Shown: positions 24,786 through 31,914 of the stretch, in pieces
Layout of the letters: each line of letters opens with the position of its first letter
Position numbering within the stretch: position 1 is the first letter of the stretch
From: Paenibacillus terrae
Lineage (GTDB): Bacteria; Bacillota; Bacilli; Paenibacillales; Paenibacillaceae
Reading direction: 5' to 3'
Length of the DNA: 39,792 nucleotides
Assembly: GCF_000943545.1 (NCBI RefSeq)
Contig: NZ_JTHP01000059.1
Span: 1 to 39,792 of the forward strand
Made by a program: the position numbers and the translations under genes
Notes under the pieces: model-generated
The model's database searches: none
Seen by the model: only the letters and a program-made list of their open reading frames with translations
Told to the model about the DNA's origin: nothing

Positions 24786-26141
24786 ATGAGTTTTTCCGCA
24801 TATTTCGAAAAGGTCAGAGAGCAGCAGCTTGATGAGCTGAAGGAATGGTTGTCCATTCCGAGTATTTCCGCATTATCCGAGCATAAAGGAGACATTAACA
24901 AAGCAGCCGATTGGCTTGCCGCCAAACTGACGTCTGCCGGATTGGAAAACGTTGAAATTATTCCGACTAAAGGCCATCCGCTGGTGTACGCGGATTATCT
25001 GCATGCACCCGGCAAACCGACGATCCTTGTGTACGGTCACTATGATGTACAGCCGGTCGACCCGCTTCATCTGTGGGAAACTCCACCGTTCGAGCCGTCG
25101 ATCCGCGACGGAAAGCTGTATGCGCGCGGAGCTACAGATGATAAGGGTCAGGTATTCTTGCACATTAAGGCGGTCGAAGCCATTTTGAAGCAGGAAGGCA
25201 AGCTGCCGCTGAACATCAAATTTTGCATCGAAGGCGAGGAAGAAGTGTCCAGCCCGAGCCTGCTTGAATTTTTGCAAACAGGTGCAGACCGACTGGCTGC
25301 CGACGCTGTACTGGTATCCGACACCTCCCTGATCGAAAAAGGCAAGCCTGCCATTTGCACAGGTCTGCGCGGATTGTGCTCACTGGAAGTTGCAATCCAC
25401 ACCGCCAATACGGATCTGCATTCCGGCTCCTTTGGCGGCGGTGTGCCGAACGCGCTGCATGCCCTAGTGTCCTTGCTGGCAACGCTGCATGACGACAAGG
25501 GACGCGTCAGCATCGACGGCTTCTACGACGATGTCGCGCCGCTATCGGCTGAGATGAGAGCAGAGTTCGTGAAGCAAGATTTTAATGAGAGCAAGCTGCA
25601 AAAGGATCTTGCGCTTGATTCCCTCTACGGCGAAGAAGGATTCAGCTTCGTCGAGCGTGTCGGGGCACGTCCAACGCTGGAGCTGAACGGCGTGTATGGC
25701 GGCTTCCAGGGCGAAGGCACGAAGACGGTCATTCCGAAGGAAGCTCACGCCAAAATTACGTGCCGCCTGGTTGCCAACCAGAATCCACAGGACATTCTGG
25801 ACAAAATCGAGCGCCATCTGCGCGCCCATGTTCCGACAGGTGCCACGTTGAACATCCAGCAGGGTGAAAAAGCAAACGCGTTTAACATCGACCCGTCACA
25901 CGCATTTCTGCAAGCAGCGGCGGATGCTTTTGAAAAGGTATATGGTGTACGCGCCCTGTTTACCAAGGACGGCGGCTCCATCCCAATCGTGGAAACCTTC
26001 TCGCGTGTGCTAACCGCTCCAGTCGTACTGATGGGCTTCGGCTTGCCGGATGAGAACTTGCATGCGCCGAACGAGCATTTTAATTTGGAAAATTTCGATA
26101 AGGGCCTGCTGACCATTGTGGAGTTTTTGAAATCTGTGTAA
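24786..26141 (+). CDS. M20 family metallo-dipeptidase
   Basis: 451 residues. Metal ligands and catalytic residues are in LVYGHYDVQPVDP (His/Asp, about 82-94), ARGATDDKGQ (about 113-122), the general base in CIEGEEEVSSPSL (about 148-160), DTSLI and the final His in NLHAPNEHFNLENF. The lid/dimerisation domain is about 190-310 and contains TDLHSGSFGGGVPNA. It is a cytosolic di-zinc peptidase of the CNDP/PepV-like dipeptidase group. GAGGAGG is 11 bases before the ATG. It is monocistronic, ending at a strong terminator. Confidence 0.93.
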   Translation: MSFSAYFEKVREQQLDELKEWLSIPSISALSEHKGDINKAADWLAAKLTSAGLENVEIIPTKGHPLVYADYLHAPGKPTILVYGHYDVQPVDPLHLWETPPFEPSIRDGKLYARGATDDKGQVFLHIKAVEAILKQEGKLPLNIKFCIEGEEEVSSPSLLEFLQTGADRLAADAVLVSDTSLIEKGKPAICTGLRGLCSLEVAIHTANTDLHSGSFGGGVPNALHALVSLLATLHDDKGRVSIDGFYDDVAPLSAEMRAEFVKQDFNESKLQKDLALDSLYGEEGFSFVERVGARPTLELNGVYGGFQGEGTKTVIPKEAHAKITCRLVANQNPQDILDKIERHLRAHVPTGATLNIQQGEKANAFNIDPSHAFLQAAADAFEKVYGVRALFTKDGGSIPIVETFSRVLTAPVVLMGFGLPDENLHAPNEHFNLENFDKGLLTIVEFLKSV

Positions 26142-26151
26142 GCTGATACCA

Positions 26152-26201
26152 AAAAAAGCATTCACGGCATGTGATCAACCATGCTTCGTGAATGCTTTTT
26201 T
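26152..26201. terminator. strong bidirectional terminator
   Basis: AAAAAAGCATTCACG (26152-26166) pairs with CGTGAATGCTTTTTT (26187-26201), with an inner GCATG/CATGC stem. It serves both the M20 gene and the convergent gene at 26218. Confidence 0.9.
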
Positions 26202-26217
26202 ACATGGCTGCTGTCGC

Positions 26218-26604
26218 TTAAGAAAAACGGGTGTAGCGCAACAGGTGAACCAGCCGATTCAACCGCTCTATTTCCCGATCCAACTCATGAAGCGGTTGCC
26301 CGGCCAAAGCAGCGTTCGCTCTCAGATCACGCAGCGGGTTCATTTTCCGACCTATAAGTTTTAGCACCGTGGCCTTCCCCATGTTGTTCACCACCGCATA
26401 TTGCGTTAGCGGGTCAAGCTCAATCCACAATACATGATGCTGTTGAAAAAACGACAATAGTTGCTTTTTCATTTCTTCCAGCTCTTCAAGCTCACCTGTA
26501 ATTTGCGGATGATGATGAAAGGCCACATAGCCCATCACCCGCAGGTCACTTATAATTTGTTCCAGATGAAGCGTTTCGTTTATGTACACATTATTCGTCC
26601 TCAT
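26218..26604 (-). CDS. hypothetical helical protein, 128 aa
   Basis: No family recognised. Residues 20-50 (GELEELEEMKKQLLSFFQQ) and the C-terminal RLNRLVHLLRYTRF form amphipathic helices, suggesting a helical bundle or coiled coil. It has no signal peptide. The open frame reaches GTG at 26652, but I prefer the ATG at 26604 (RTNNVYINETLHLEQ) with AAGGA upstream. Convergent with the M20 gene. Confidence 0.55.
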   Translation of the reverse strand: MRTNNVYINETLHLEQIISDLRVMGYVAFHHHPQITGELEELEEMKKQLLSFFQQHHVLWIELDPLTQYAVVNNMGKATVLKLIGRKMNPLRDLRANAALAGQPLHELDREIERLNRLVHLLRYTRFS

Positions 26605-26700
26605 GCGATTCCTTGCGCCGTTCGTATAATTTTCCCGGATGACGTTCACCACCTGACTATCGTTATCATTTTATCGAGTATGATTCAATAATACACAAAA

Positions 26701-26728
26701 AAACAACCGGCTTATACGCCAGTTGTTT
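26701..26728 (-). terminator. terminator overlapping the end of the zinc-ribbon gene
   Basis: AAACAACCGGC (26701-26711) pairs with GCCAGTTGTTT (26718-26728) with one G-U. A run of T follows on the minus strand. The upstream arm lies within the last codons of the gene at 26712. Confidence 0.85.
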
Positions 26729-27203
26729 CCCGCTCCACAAAATACTTATTGGTCATAAAATGAGCCTTGCCTCTGGAAGTGTCGACCATTCCCTTTTTGT
26801 TGTCGAGAAAAACAATTTCCCGGCATTTAGTGCAGTACCACTTGGTCCGCTTAAAGGGAGATTCCGTTACATACGAAGTACCGCATTTGCAATCTACTTT
26901 GATCAAGGTTTCTGTTGATTTGTAAGCCTGGGACAGCTCTTTCAAGCCTGTATCCGGCTGTTGAACCGGGATAATGACTTCCTGATAGCTTGAATACTGA
27001 TTATGAACTTTAAAATCAGCCACCAGTTCCGCATGTAGCCCAAAGTACTCTTTGCCAATCTCGGTTACAAATTTCTTGCCGATTCTGTAACACTCAAGCC
27101 ATTCCTGTATCTGTTGATTAGACAAAGGCACTGTGCCCTTGATACCGCTATTTAATGTGTAAGTCATGATGTATAAAGTATCATCTTGTCTATGTCCGTA
27201 CAT
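26712..27203 (-). CDS. lineage-specific zinc-ribbon protein, paralog 1
   Basis: 163 residues. The N-terminal half (about 12-65) begins MTYTLNSGIKGTVPLS and contains WLECYRIGKKFVTEIGKEYFGL. A four-cysteine zinc ribbon (CKCG ... CTKC, about 110-135) is followed by GMVDTSRGKAHFMTNKYFVER. The paralog at 27340 has the same plan, so this is a defined two-domain family; I know no function for it. AAGGAGG precedes the ATG by six bases. Zinc ribbons of this type bind nucleic acid or protein partners. Confidence 0.7.
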   Translation of the reverse strand: MYGHRQDDTLYIMTYTLNSGIKGTVPLSNQQIQEWLECYRIGKKFVTEIGKEYFGLHAELVADFKVHNQYSSYQEVIIPVQQPDTGLKELSQAYKSTETLIKVDCKCGTSYVTESPFKRTKWYCTKCREIVFLDNKKGMVDTSRGKAHFMTNKYFVERETTGV

Positions 27204-27322
27204 GAGAAGCCTCCTTATAATACACTTGATAATGTACTACAAAGCGCAAAAAACATCAATTTTATTATTTGGCAAAAGGTTATAGCTGATTTATAAAGCT
27301 CAGGGAATGCACATATAGAATA

Positions 27323-27350
27323 AAAGCAACTGACCTAGGTCAGTTGCTTT
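27323..27350 (-). terminator. 28-bp perfect palindrome used as terminator
   Basis: AAAGCAACTGACC and its exact complement meet at CCTAGG with no loop spacer. The stop codon of the gene at 27340 lies inside the stem. The T run on the minus strand is short (TTTTAT). Confidence 0.75.
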
Positions 27351-27822
27351 GTCTTTCCACATAGTATTTGTTGGTCATATACCACGCCTTGCCTTTTTCC
27401 GTATCCACCATACCCTTTTTGCGATCCAGGAACACAATGTTATTGCATTCCTTGCATGACCACTTGGTCCTCTTATGCGGCGACTCTTCTATATAGGAAG
27501 CTCCGCATTTGCACTCTACCTGAATCAACGTTTTATACTGACTGTACGCCTCTGCCAACGGGTCTACGTCTACAGCTTTACTTACCACCGCAGGCTGTAT
27601 CATGGATATATGATCCCGCTGCTCCGAGTATTCATTATGTACCTTAAAATCTGCTACCAATTCAGGATTCAAACCAAAATACTGTTTACCAACTACCGTT
27701 ACAAACTTGCTGCCAATTCGATATGCTTTTATCCATTCCTGAACCTGCTTACTGGATAGGTCGACTGTTCCCTTTATACCGCTGTTCAGCGTATAGGTCA
27801 TCAAATGTTCGTTTTGTGTCAT
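27340..27822 (-). CDS. lineage-specific zinc-ribbon protein, paralog 2
   Basis: 160 residues, close paralog of the gene at 26712: shared MTYTLNSGIKGTV, YRIG(K/S)KFVT, LVADFKVHN, KRTKW and KKGMVDT segments and the same CKCG / CKEC zinc ribbon. The middle linker (about 70-95) differs most. GGGGAG lies four to five bases before the ATG. Each copy has its own terminator and about 135 bp between them, so the two are probably separate transcripts after a tandem duplication. Confidence 0.7.
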   Translation of the reverse strand: MTQNEHLMTYTLNSGIKGTVDLSSKQVQEWIKAYRIGSKFVTVVGKQYFGLNPELVADFKVHNEYSEQRDHISMIQPAVVSKAVDVDPLAEAYSQYKTLIQVECKCGASYIEESPHKRTKWSCKECNNIVFLDRKKGMVDTEKGKAWYMTNKYYVERQSN

Positions 27823-27926
27823 ATGTCTCCCCGTTCACCTCCGATCAAGAATATACCACAGGTAGACCTAAGCAAAAGCTACTTACTGCTACCTGAAGCA
27901 ACGAGCTTTTCTGCCTTGTGATCCTT

Positions 27927-28004
27927 TTAATACAAGTATAACTCAAAACCCGAGCCGTCTTCCATTTTGTCTATATCCTGAGCACTGATTTCGCAGGAAT
28001 CTAT
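27927..28004 (-). pseudogene. 25-codon remnant resembling the N-terminus of a restriction-endonuclease-like protein
   Basis: After AAGGAGG the frame reads from an ATA codon, with EISAQDIDKMEDGSGFELYLY before a TAA (given here in two parts: EISAQDIDKME and DGSGFELYLY). The D-x-M-x-G-x-x-FE-x-YL pattern is the usual first helix of Mrr-like nucleases. Nothing like the rest of the fold follows. Weakly supported. The surrounding 27823-28132 holds nothing else I can name. Confidence 0.25.
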
Positions 28005-28132
28005 ACTCGCCTCCTTAGACTATCACAAAATGCATTTTTATCTTTTTATCACTTTGTGGTACAGTCTTCTACATTAAACCATTCATGTGAGTTGGCGAAT
28101 GATCTAATGGTAGTTTCTTCCTTCCTTATATA

Positions 28133-28369
28133 TTACAACACTTTTGTACAAATTCCTACATGTTTCAGCGGTTTAATCGTTTTTTTCGTCACCTTGCCAG
28201 AGTAAGTGCTCCCGCTTATACTCAATAGCCTTTTCATATGTACCACCAGGTTCGCAACATACATTTTGATGAATTCTTCATTAGGGAGTTGAGCGTACCG
28301 GAGATACTGGCTTTTCATTTTATAGAGTAAAAATAATTTCCAAAGACCATTTTCGTTTTTTGAATTCAT
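28133..28369 (-). CDS. doubtful small basic ORF, 78 aa
   Basis: The frame is open and basic (KSQYLRYAQLPNEEF, VVHMKRLLS), but no ribosome site precedes either ATG and only 38 bp separates it from a well-supported divergent gene. It could be a spurious frame or a gene remnant. No family recognised. Confidence 0.25.
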   Translation of the reverse strand: MNSKNENGLWKLFLLYKMKSQYLRYAQLPNEEFIKMYVANLVVHMKRLLSISGSTYSGKVTKKTIKPLKHVGICTKVL

Positions 28370-28407
28370 TCGTGTGATATATTTTCTCTTAGGGAGGCGA
28401 ATCCATT

Positions 28408-28584
28408 TTGGAAAGAAAAAGTGTTATGGTGTATGAAGATATAAAAGAAAAATTACAATCTATAAAAACAGAGTTAGGTTTGAGTAATGAAAATGATGTT
28501 GTCAGTTATTTGATCAGTGTATATGAACACTCCGATTCTCTGCCCAAAAAATCTCAAATTCAACTCATTAAACTTATAAAATAG
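28408..28584 (+). CDS. 58-residue ribbon-helix-helix-like protein
   Basis: Starts at TTG (28408-28410) eight bases after GGGAGG; an alternative ATG is at 28426 (VYEDIKEKLQ). The order of a short strand (KSVMVYEDI), a helix (KEKLQSIKTELGL) and a second helix (NDVVSYLISVYEH) fits a ribbon-helix-helix fold, but I cannot name a family. It is followed at once by a 14-bp hairpin terminator. An RHH protein could be a small DNA-binding regulator; this is inference only. Confidence 0.55.
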   Translation: MERKSVMVYEDIKEKLQSIKTELGLSNENDVVSYLISVYEHSDSLPKKSQIQLIKLIK

Positions 28585-28588
28585 AAAC

Positions 28589-28630
28589 ACCAAAAATCCT
28601 TGAGTGTATAAGCGCCCAAGGATTTTTGGT
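28589..28630. terminator. 14-bp hairpin terminator
   Basis: ACCAAAAATCCTTG (28589-28602) pairs perfectly with CAAGGATTTTTGGT (28617-28630). It can act for the genes on both sides. Confidence 0.85.
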
Positions 28631-28671
28631 AACGTAATTAATCAGGTATTTGAAAACACATAAAAATATTT

Positions 28672-29064
28672 TTATCTGTAAAATGTTCTTAGCATCTCCT
28701 GCGCAATCTGATCGACCTCTTCCAATTTATCGTTTTCACTCGGATTAGTGCTGAGCCTATTTAGTTCGTATGTTAGCTTTCCAAGTAAAGCATTGGGAAG
28801 CTGCTTACAAAAATGTATAAGCACGAAATACTTCCACGAACTATCGTTTGAATTTAATATTTGCCGGATGACTGGAATTAGCTCCATATCGAACTGGAAC
28901 AAAATATTTCTTACTTCCGCTGAAATGGGCCAATTACTGTCTTGTAACCAGGTAAAAAGCTCAGGAATGATGGGTCGAATTTCTGCCTTACTGCACAATT
29001 TCAATTGATTAATGCTATCAAAATCCGACTTATGTTTAGGGATAAGATCGTGAGGATTCACCAT
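28672..29064 (-). CDS. DUF5071 domain protein
   Basis: 130 residues covering the whole DUF5071 family: LIPKHKSDFDSINQLK at the N-terminus, then helical repeats with FTWLQDSNWPISAEV and WKYFVLIHFCKQLP. The fold looks HEAT-repeat-like. DUF5071 proteins often occur as stand-alone genes near polymorphic toxin loci and may be immunity proteins; this is inferred, and an RHS remnant lies only 2.2 kb away. AAAGGAGG lies five bases before the ATG. Confidence 0.8.
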   Translation of the reverse strand: MVNPHDLIPKHKSDFDSINQLKLCSKAEIRPIIPELFTWLQDSNWPISAEVRNILFQFDMELIPVIRQILNSNDSSWKYFVLIHFCKQLPNALLGKLTYELNRLSTNPSENDKLEEVDQIAQEMLRTFYR

Positions 29065-29103
29065 GTGGCCTCCTTTACCTGGTTATTCCCCAAACATCTA
29101 TGA

Positions 29104-29158
29104 TTAATCTTTTTGGTTCAGTTTCTGCATTACATTGGAAATACATTTTGAAGCACGC
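29104..29158 (-). pseudogene. degenerate LuxR-type HTH C-terminus, copy 1
   Basis: The minus frame reads SNVMQKLNQKD then TAA, matching the last HTH helix of LuxR-type regulators and copies 2 and 3. It shares GCGTGCTT-AAAA with copy 3. It diverges after NVMQKLN and lacks the repeat's terminator. Confidence 0.5.
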
Positions 29159-29250
29159 ACTCAGTAATTAAAAAAACAGATCATATCTTTTTACTAAATT
29201 ATTAAAACGAATAGCCGTGAACGGTTTTCACTGAATCCTCATTGCAGCTA

Positions 29251-29464
29251 TCACTGTGATATTAATGGACTAAGAGTATAAAAAGCTGTACCATACACGT
29301 GAGTTGTATGTCTTTCATACCAGTCGAACCGATGTACAAGTCGTTGAATAATTTTTTTCTGGGATCCACTTCCCACTTTCACCTTTAAAATAACTCCAAG
29401 CAGGTGACTCATGCCTAATCATATAAATCAGATTACCATCACGCTCAGCCCGTAGAAGTATTGA
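29251..29464 (-). pseudogene. frameshifted gene remnant of unknown family
   Basis: One frame reads AERDGNLIYMIRHESPAWSY, then KGESGKWIPEKNYSTTCT (29464 to about 29345); a second frame takes over with VHRFDWYERHTTHVYGTAFY and ends at 29251. Each frame reads like protein and together they suggest one gene broken by a frameshift. I do not recognise it. It may be a toxin-module fragment like the nearby RHS debris. Confidence 0.4.
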
Positions 29465-29522
29465 TTATACCCTTGGTTTCTCCTGCGGGCTGAGCCTTTG
29501 CCCAAGGGAGCGTGATGGTAAT
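29432..29522 (+). promoter_or_regulatory. structured leader (candidate RNA switch) of the 82-aa gene
   Basis: ATTACCATCACGCTC (29432-29446) is the exact complement of 29508-29522, which holds the end of the ribosome site and the start codon. Nested inside, GCTCAGCCCG (29443-29452) pairs with CGGGCTGAGC (29486-29495), and CCCTTGG (29470-29476) can pair with CCAAGGG (29502-29508), covering the AAGGG of the ribosome site. These pairings overlap and compete. Confidence 0.5.
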
Positions 29523-29769
29523 GAAGCCTAACCGAAAAAAACGTAATCAAGCCTATTTTAGACATCACAGAAAGCGGGTTATTCAGCGTAAGAAACGACT
29601 TTCAGCACACCGGGGATGGGTCGTCAAATTCGACGGTGTATTCTCCAAAGGGAAAATTCATTGTTCCTGCTGGATGTGCAGCGCAAAAACAAAACGACTT
29701 GGCTATCCCAAATCGGAGTTATCAAGAATAGCTAGCTGTCAGGAACAGCTTCTGGATTATGATTTTTAA
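29521..29769 (+). CDS. small basic Cys-rich protein (GKIHCSC family), 82 aa
   Basis: Very basic N-terminus (RKKRNQAYFRHHRKRVIQRK), then SKGKIHCSCWMC, likely one half of a metal site, and AKTKRLGYPKSE. Similar short proteins of unknown function occur in Firmicutes. GTG 29512 and ATG 29515 are also possible; I chose ATG 29521, ten bases after AAGGGAG. The start region is the 3' arm of a large inverted repeat. A terminator lies 14 bp after the stop, so it is a single-gene unit. RNA binding is plausible from charge, not shown. Confidence 0.7.
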   Translation: MKPNRKKRNQAYFRHHRKRVIQRKKRLSAHRGWVVKFDGVFSKGKIHCSCWMCSAKTKRLGYPKSELSRIASCQEQLLDYDF

Positions 29770-29782
29770 ACTACAAATGATC

Positions 29783-29823
29783 AAAACAAGCGAATGTCTT
29801 TTTCTGCGACAATCGCTTGTTTT
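29783..29823 (+). terminator. Rho-independent terminator after the GKIHCSC gene
   Basis: AAAACAAGCGA (29783-29793) pairs with TCGCTTGTTTT (29813-29823), then TT. Confidence 0.85.
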
Positions 29824-29854
29824 TAAGTTGACTCACTTGGCAAGGTCATCCTAC

Positions 29855-30010
29855 AAAACAAAAGCCTTCTCGACCAGCCTTCACTTTTGAAGGATCATCG
29901 AGAAGACTTTGCACCCCGCAAAGAACAAGAGGTCAGATTTTTAATTCGCCAAGCCTGATTAATTCCACGACCGTCTGTGAACGACCTTTTACGTTCAGTT
30001 TCTGCATTAC
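29855..30010. repeat. 156-bp direct repeat, left copy (LuxR 3' end plus terminator)
   Basis: Matches 31726-31881 at 153 of 156 positions without gaps. The three differences are transitions. It contains a two-part hairpin terminator (AAAGCCTTCTCGA / TCGAGAAGACTTT with an inner CCTTC/GAAGG stem) and the last codons of a LuxR-type gene. Confidence 0.9.
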
Positions 30011-30022
30011 ATTCGCGATGGG
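29933..30022 (-). pseudogene. LuxR-type HTH C-terminus, copy 2
   Basis: The minus frame reads ANVMQKLNVKGRSQTVVELI then RLGELKI and a stop, a textbook end of a NarL/LuxR response regulator. No upstream receiver domain or full HTH is present. Confidence 0.75.
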
Positions 30023-30062
30023 GTTTGAAACACACCAAGTTTGTTGTTAAGGTAAAAGGGCA

Positions 30063-31061
30063 CTACTTTTTATCCAATTGATTTTGTTTGATAAATTCAT
30101 CAAAATCATCACTTGTGTCCATAACCAATCTTTGTCGATTGTATTTGTCGTACTCTGCTGTCGCCAACTTCTCTGCAATCTCTTGCGAAATACTTCCTGC
30201 ATTTATCAGAATATCTCGCTCATTGAATTTCAGGAATGAGTCCAGCTTCTGGGTCCAGTCCTTCATATACATCGGGGATTGACGTTCCGCCTGATCTTCC
30301 GCATAGTCCAGATACATCGTTACGATGCGATTCAACGTTTGTATTTCTTTATCGGTCAAATAGTTCTTGGCTACGGTTATATCGCTCTTCCTTACTTTAT
30401 CGCCTTTCCAGCTCGTTAATCCCATATTGCCTTTATCAGCGCTTGCTCGCTCGGCAATCAGCTCTGCCGCGGTATGACCATGGACGGCAAAATGAAGTTT
30501 GTTTTGTACAGTAGCGAAAAACTCTTTGGACACACTGGAATGGGGGTCATAATCAACCGATAAGGCGTAGATATCCGTAATCTTGCGATAGAACCTTTTC
30601 TCCGATGCACGGATGTCGCGAATACGCTGGAGCAATTCATCGAAGTAGTCTTGTCCAAAGTGACGCATATCTTTCAAACGCTCATCGTCCATTGTAAAGC
30701 CTTTGACAAGGTACTCATTAAGCCGCTCGGTTGCCCACCTCCTGAACTGCGTGCCTCTGTGCGAGCGGACACGATACCCGACAGCAATAATCATTTCAAG
30801 ATTGTAATGCTTGACCTTGCGTTTTATTTCTCTTGAACCTTCAATTTGAACTTGTAAGTATTCCTTACAAGTTGCATCAAAAGCTAGTTCATTTTCTCCA
30901 TAGATGTGTTTAATGTGAAGCGTAATGTTTTGAGACGTAGTCTGATATAACTCTGCAATTGCCTTCTGAGTCATCCAAACGTTGCCGTTCTCCAGTTTCA
31001 CGTCTATTTTGGTATTCCCATCTTCTGTCTGGTATATTAAGATATCTGTACGATTGTCCAA
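30063..31061 (-). CDS. RhuM family protein
   Basis: 332 residues. ILIYQTEDGNTKIDVKLENG then VWMTQKAIAELYQTTSQNI (a helix-turn-helix-like segment, about 32-50) and AVGYRVRSHRGTQFRRWATE are diagnostic for the RhuM (virulence protein) family. The C-terminal part includes YALSVDYDPHS and NKLHFAVHGHTAAEL. The function is not established; the genes travel on mobile and defence islands and are sometimes linked to filamentation. A TTG at 31061 after GGGAG is preferred over GTG 31076, which abuts its ribosome site. Confidence 0.85.
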   Translation of the reverse strand: MDNRTDILIYQTEDGNTKIDVKLENGNVWMTQKAIAELYQTTSQNITLHIKHIYGENELAFDATCKEYLQVQIEGSREIKRKVKHYNLEMIIAVGYRVRSHRGTQFRRWATERLNEYLVKGFTMDDERLKDMRHFGQDYFDELLQRIRDIRASEKRFYRKITDIYALSVDYDPHSSVSKEFFATVQNKLHFAVHGHTAAELIAERASADKGNMGLTSWKGDKVRKSDITVAKNYLTDKEIQTLNRIVTMYLDYAEDQAERQSPMYMKDWTQKLDSFLKFNERDILINAGSISQEIAEKLATAEYDKYNRQRLVMDTSDDFDEFIKQNQLDKK

Positions 31062-31118
31062 TTTCTCAACTCCCACTCCTCCCCAACTAACGCTTACGGA
31101 ATCATACGTTCTTATTTT

Positions 31119-31146
31119 ATCATATTCGAAGTAAACACATTGACAA
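31119..31146 (-). promoter_or_regulatory. candidate promoter of the RhuM gene
   Basis: TTGTCA (31146-31141) and TATGAT (31124-31119) on the minus strand, 16 bp apart, about 60 bp upstream of the start. Confidence 0.5.
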
Positions 31147-31221
31147 TAAAGTCTCCTATTTTACAATCCTCGCCCTTTTTTTATCTATATTTAACATATG
31201 TCACAGCCATTTAAAGCTTTT

Positions 31222-31641
31222 TCACTCCAATTTACTTAACGAAGTTTCCAATCTCAGCACTAAGAATCGGTGGTTCAAACGGTTCAAACCGCTTAATGAA
31301 ACCGTTTGATCCAGTAGACCATTTTTGTAATACGTATATTTGGCATCTGGTGATGAAGACTCTGTTCCCGCTGACGTTAACCGATTAAGGTCATCAAAGG
31401 TATAAGAGATTTCGCTGCCAAATGGCTCCCTCAGCTTAGTTCGATTTCCAATTAGTCATACTACTTGTTTACTTACCTGATTTTTCTCATCAGTTATTTT
31501 AATAACCTGTCCCAGTTCGTTAAATTCTCTTCACTTTTGGTTATATTTCGCCTCACCTTTGGCATTAGCAACGGAAGCACGACGATCCATCACATCATAA
31601 TTGTAGGAAGTGCTATTTTATTGCCATCCTATGCTGTTACG
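31222..31641 (-). pseudogene. RHS/YD-repeat protein fragment with in-frame stops
   Basis: One minus frame carries NYDVMDRRASVANAKGEAKY, ELGQVIKITDEKNQ, YTFDDLNRLTSAG and YTYYKNGLLDQTVSL, which are YD repeats of RHS/WapA-type wall proteins. Two TGA stops interrupt it and a frameshift precedes it (DGNKIA). Only about 130 codons of a protein normally above 1000 remain, with no toxin tip. It lies between the two 156-bp repeats. Confidence 0.85.
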
Positions 31642-31725
31642 TTATTGCCGCTAATCTTGTCGCAGCTATGTTTGCCCAAGAATTGTATTTTTTTAGAAAT
31701 AAAATATATTTTATGCATTTTTAAA

Positions 31726-31881
31726 AAAACAAAAGCCTTCCCGACCAGCCTTCACTTTTGAAGGATCATCGAGAAGACTTTGCACCCCGCAAGGAACAAG
31801 AGGTCAGATTTTTAATTCGCCAAGCCTGATTAATTCCACGACCGCCTGTGAACGACCTTTTACGTTCAGTTTCTGCATTAC
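31726..31881. repeat. 156-bp direct repeat, right copy
   Basis: Partner of 29855-30010; see there. It lies 33 bp from the stop of the serine recombinase, so it marks the chromosomal side of the phage island. Confidence 0.9.
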
Positions 31882-31906
31882 GTTTGTTACGTGTTTTCAA
31901 GCACGC
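31804..31906 (-). pseudogene. LuxR-type HTH C-terminus, copy 3, possible attachment region
   Basis: The minus frame reads HVTNVMQKLNVKGRSQAVVE then LIRLGELKI and TGA. Just upstream a one-base change breaks the expected LKTHV into a stop (TGCTTGAAAACACGTAAC). That break coincides with the edge of the recombinase gene and could be the crossover point of integration. Confidence 0.65.
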
Positions 31907-31914
31907 AAAAAAAA

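Noticed and set aside
30063..31061. RhuM as a cargo gene inside the phage island
   Set aside because: It lies on the chromosomal side of the recombinase and is bounded by its own direct repeats, so it is better seen as separate.
31465..31761. 98-codon plus-strand frame MFTYLIFLISYF...
   Set aside because: It is antisense to the RHS fragment and the repeat, with no ribosome site; hydrophobicity reflects A/T-rich sequence.
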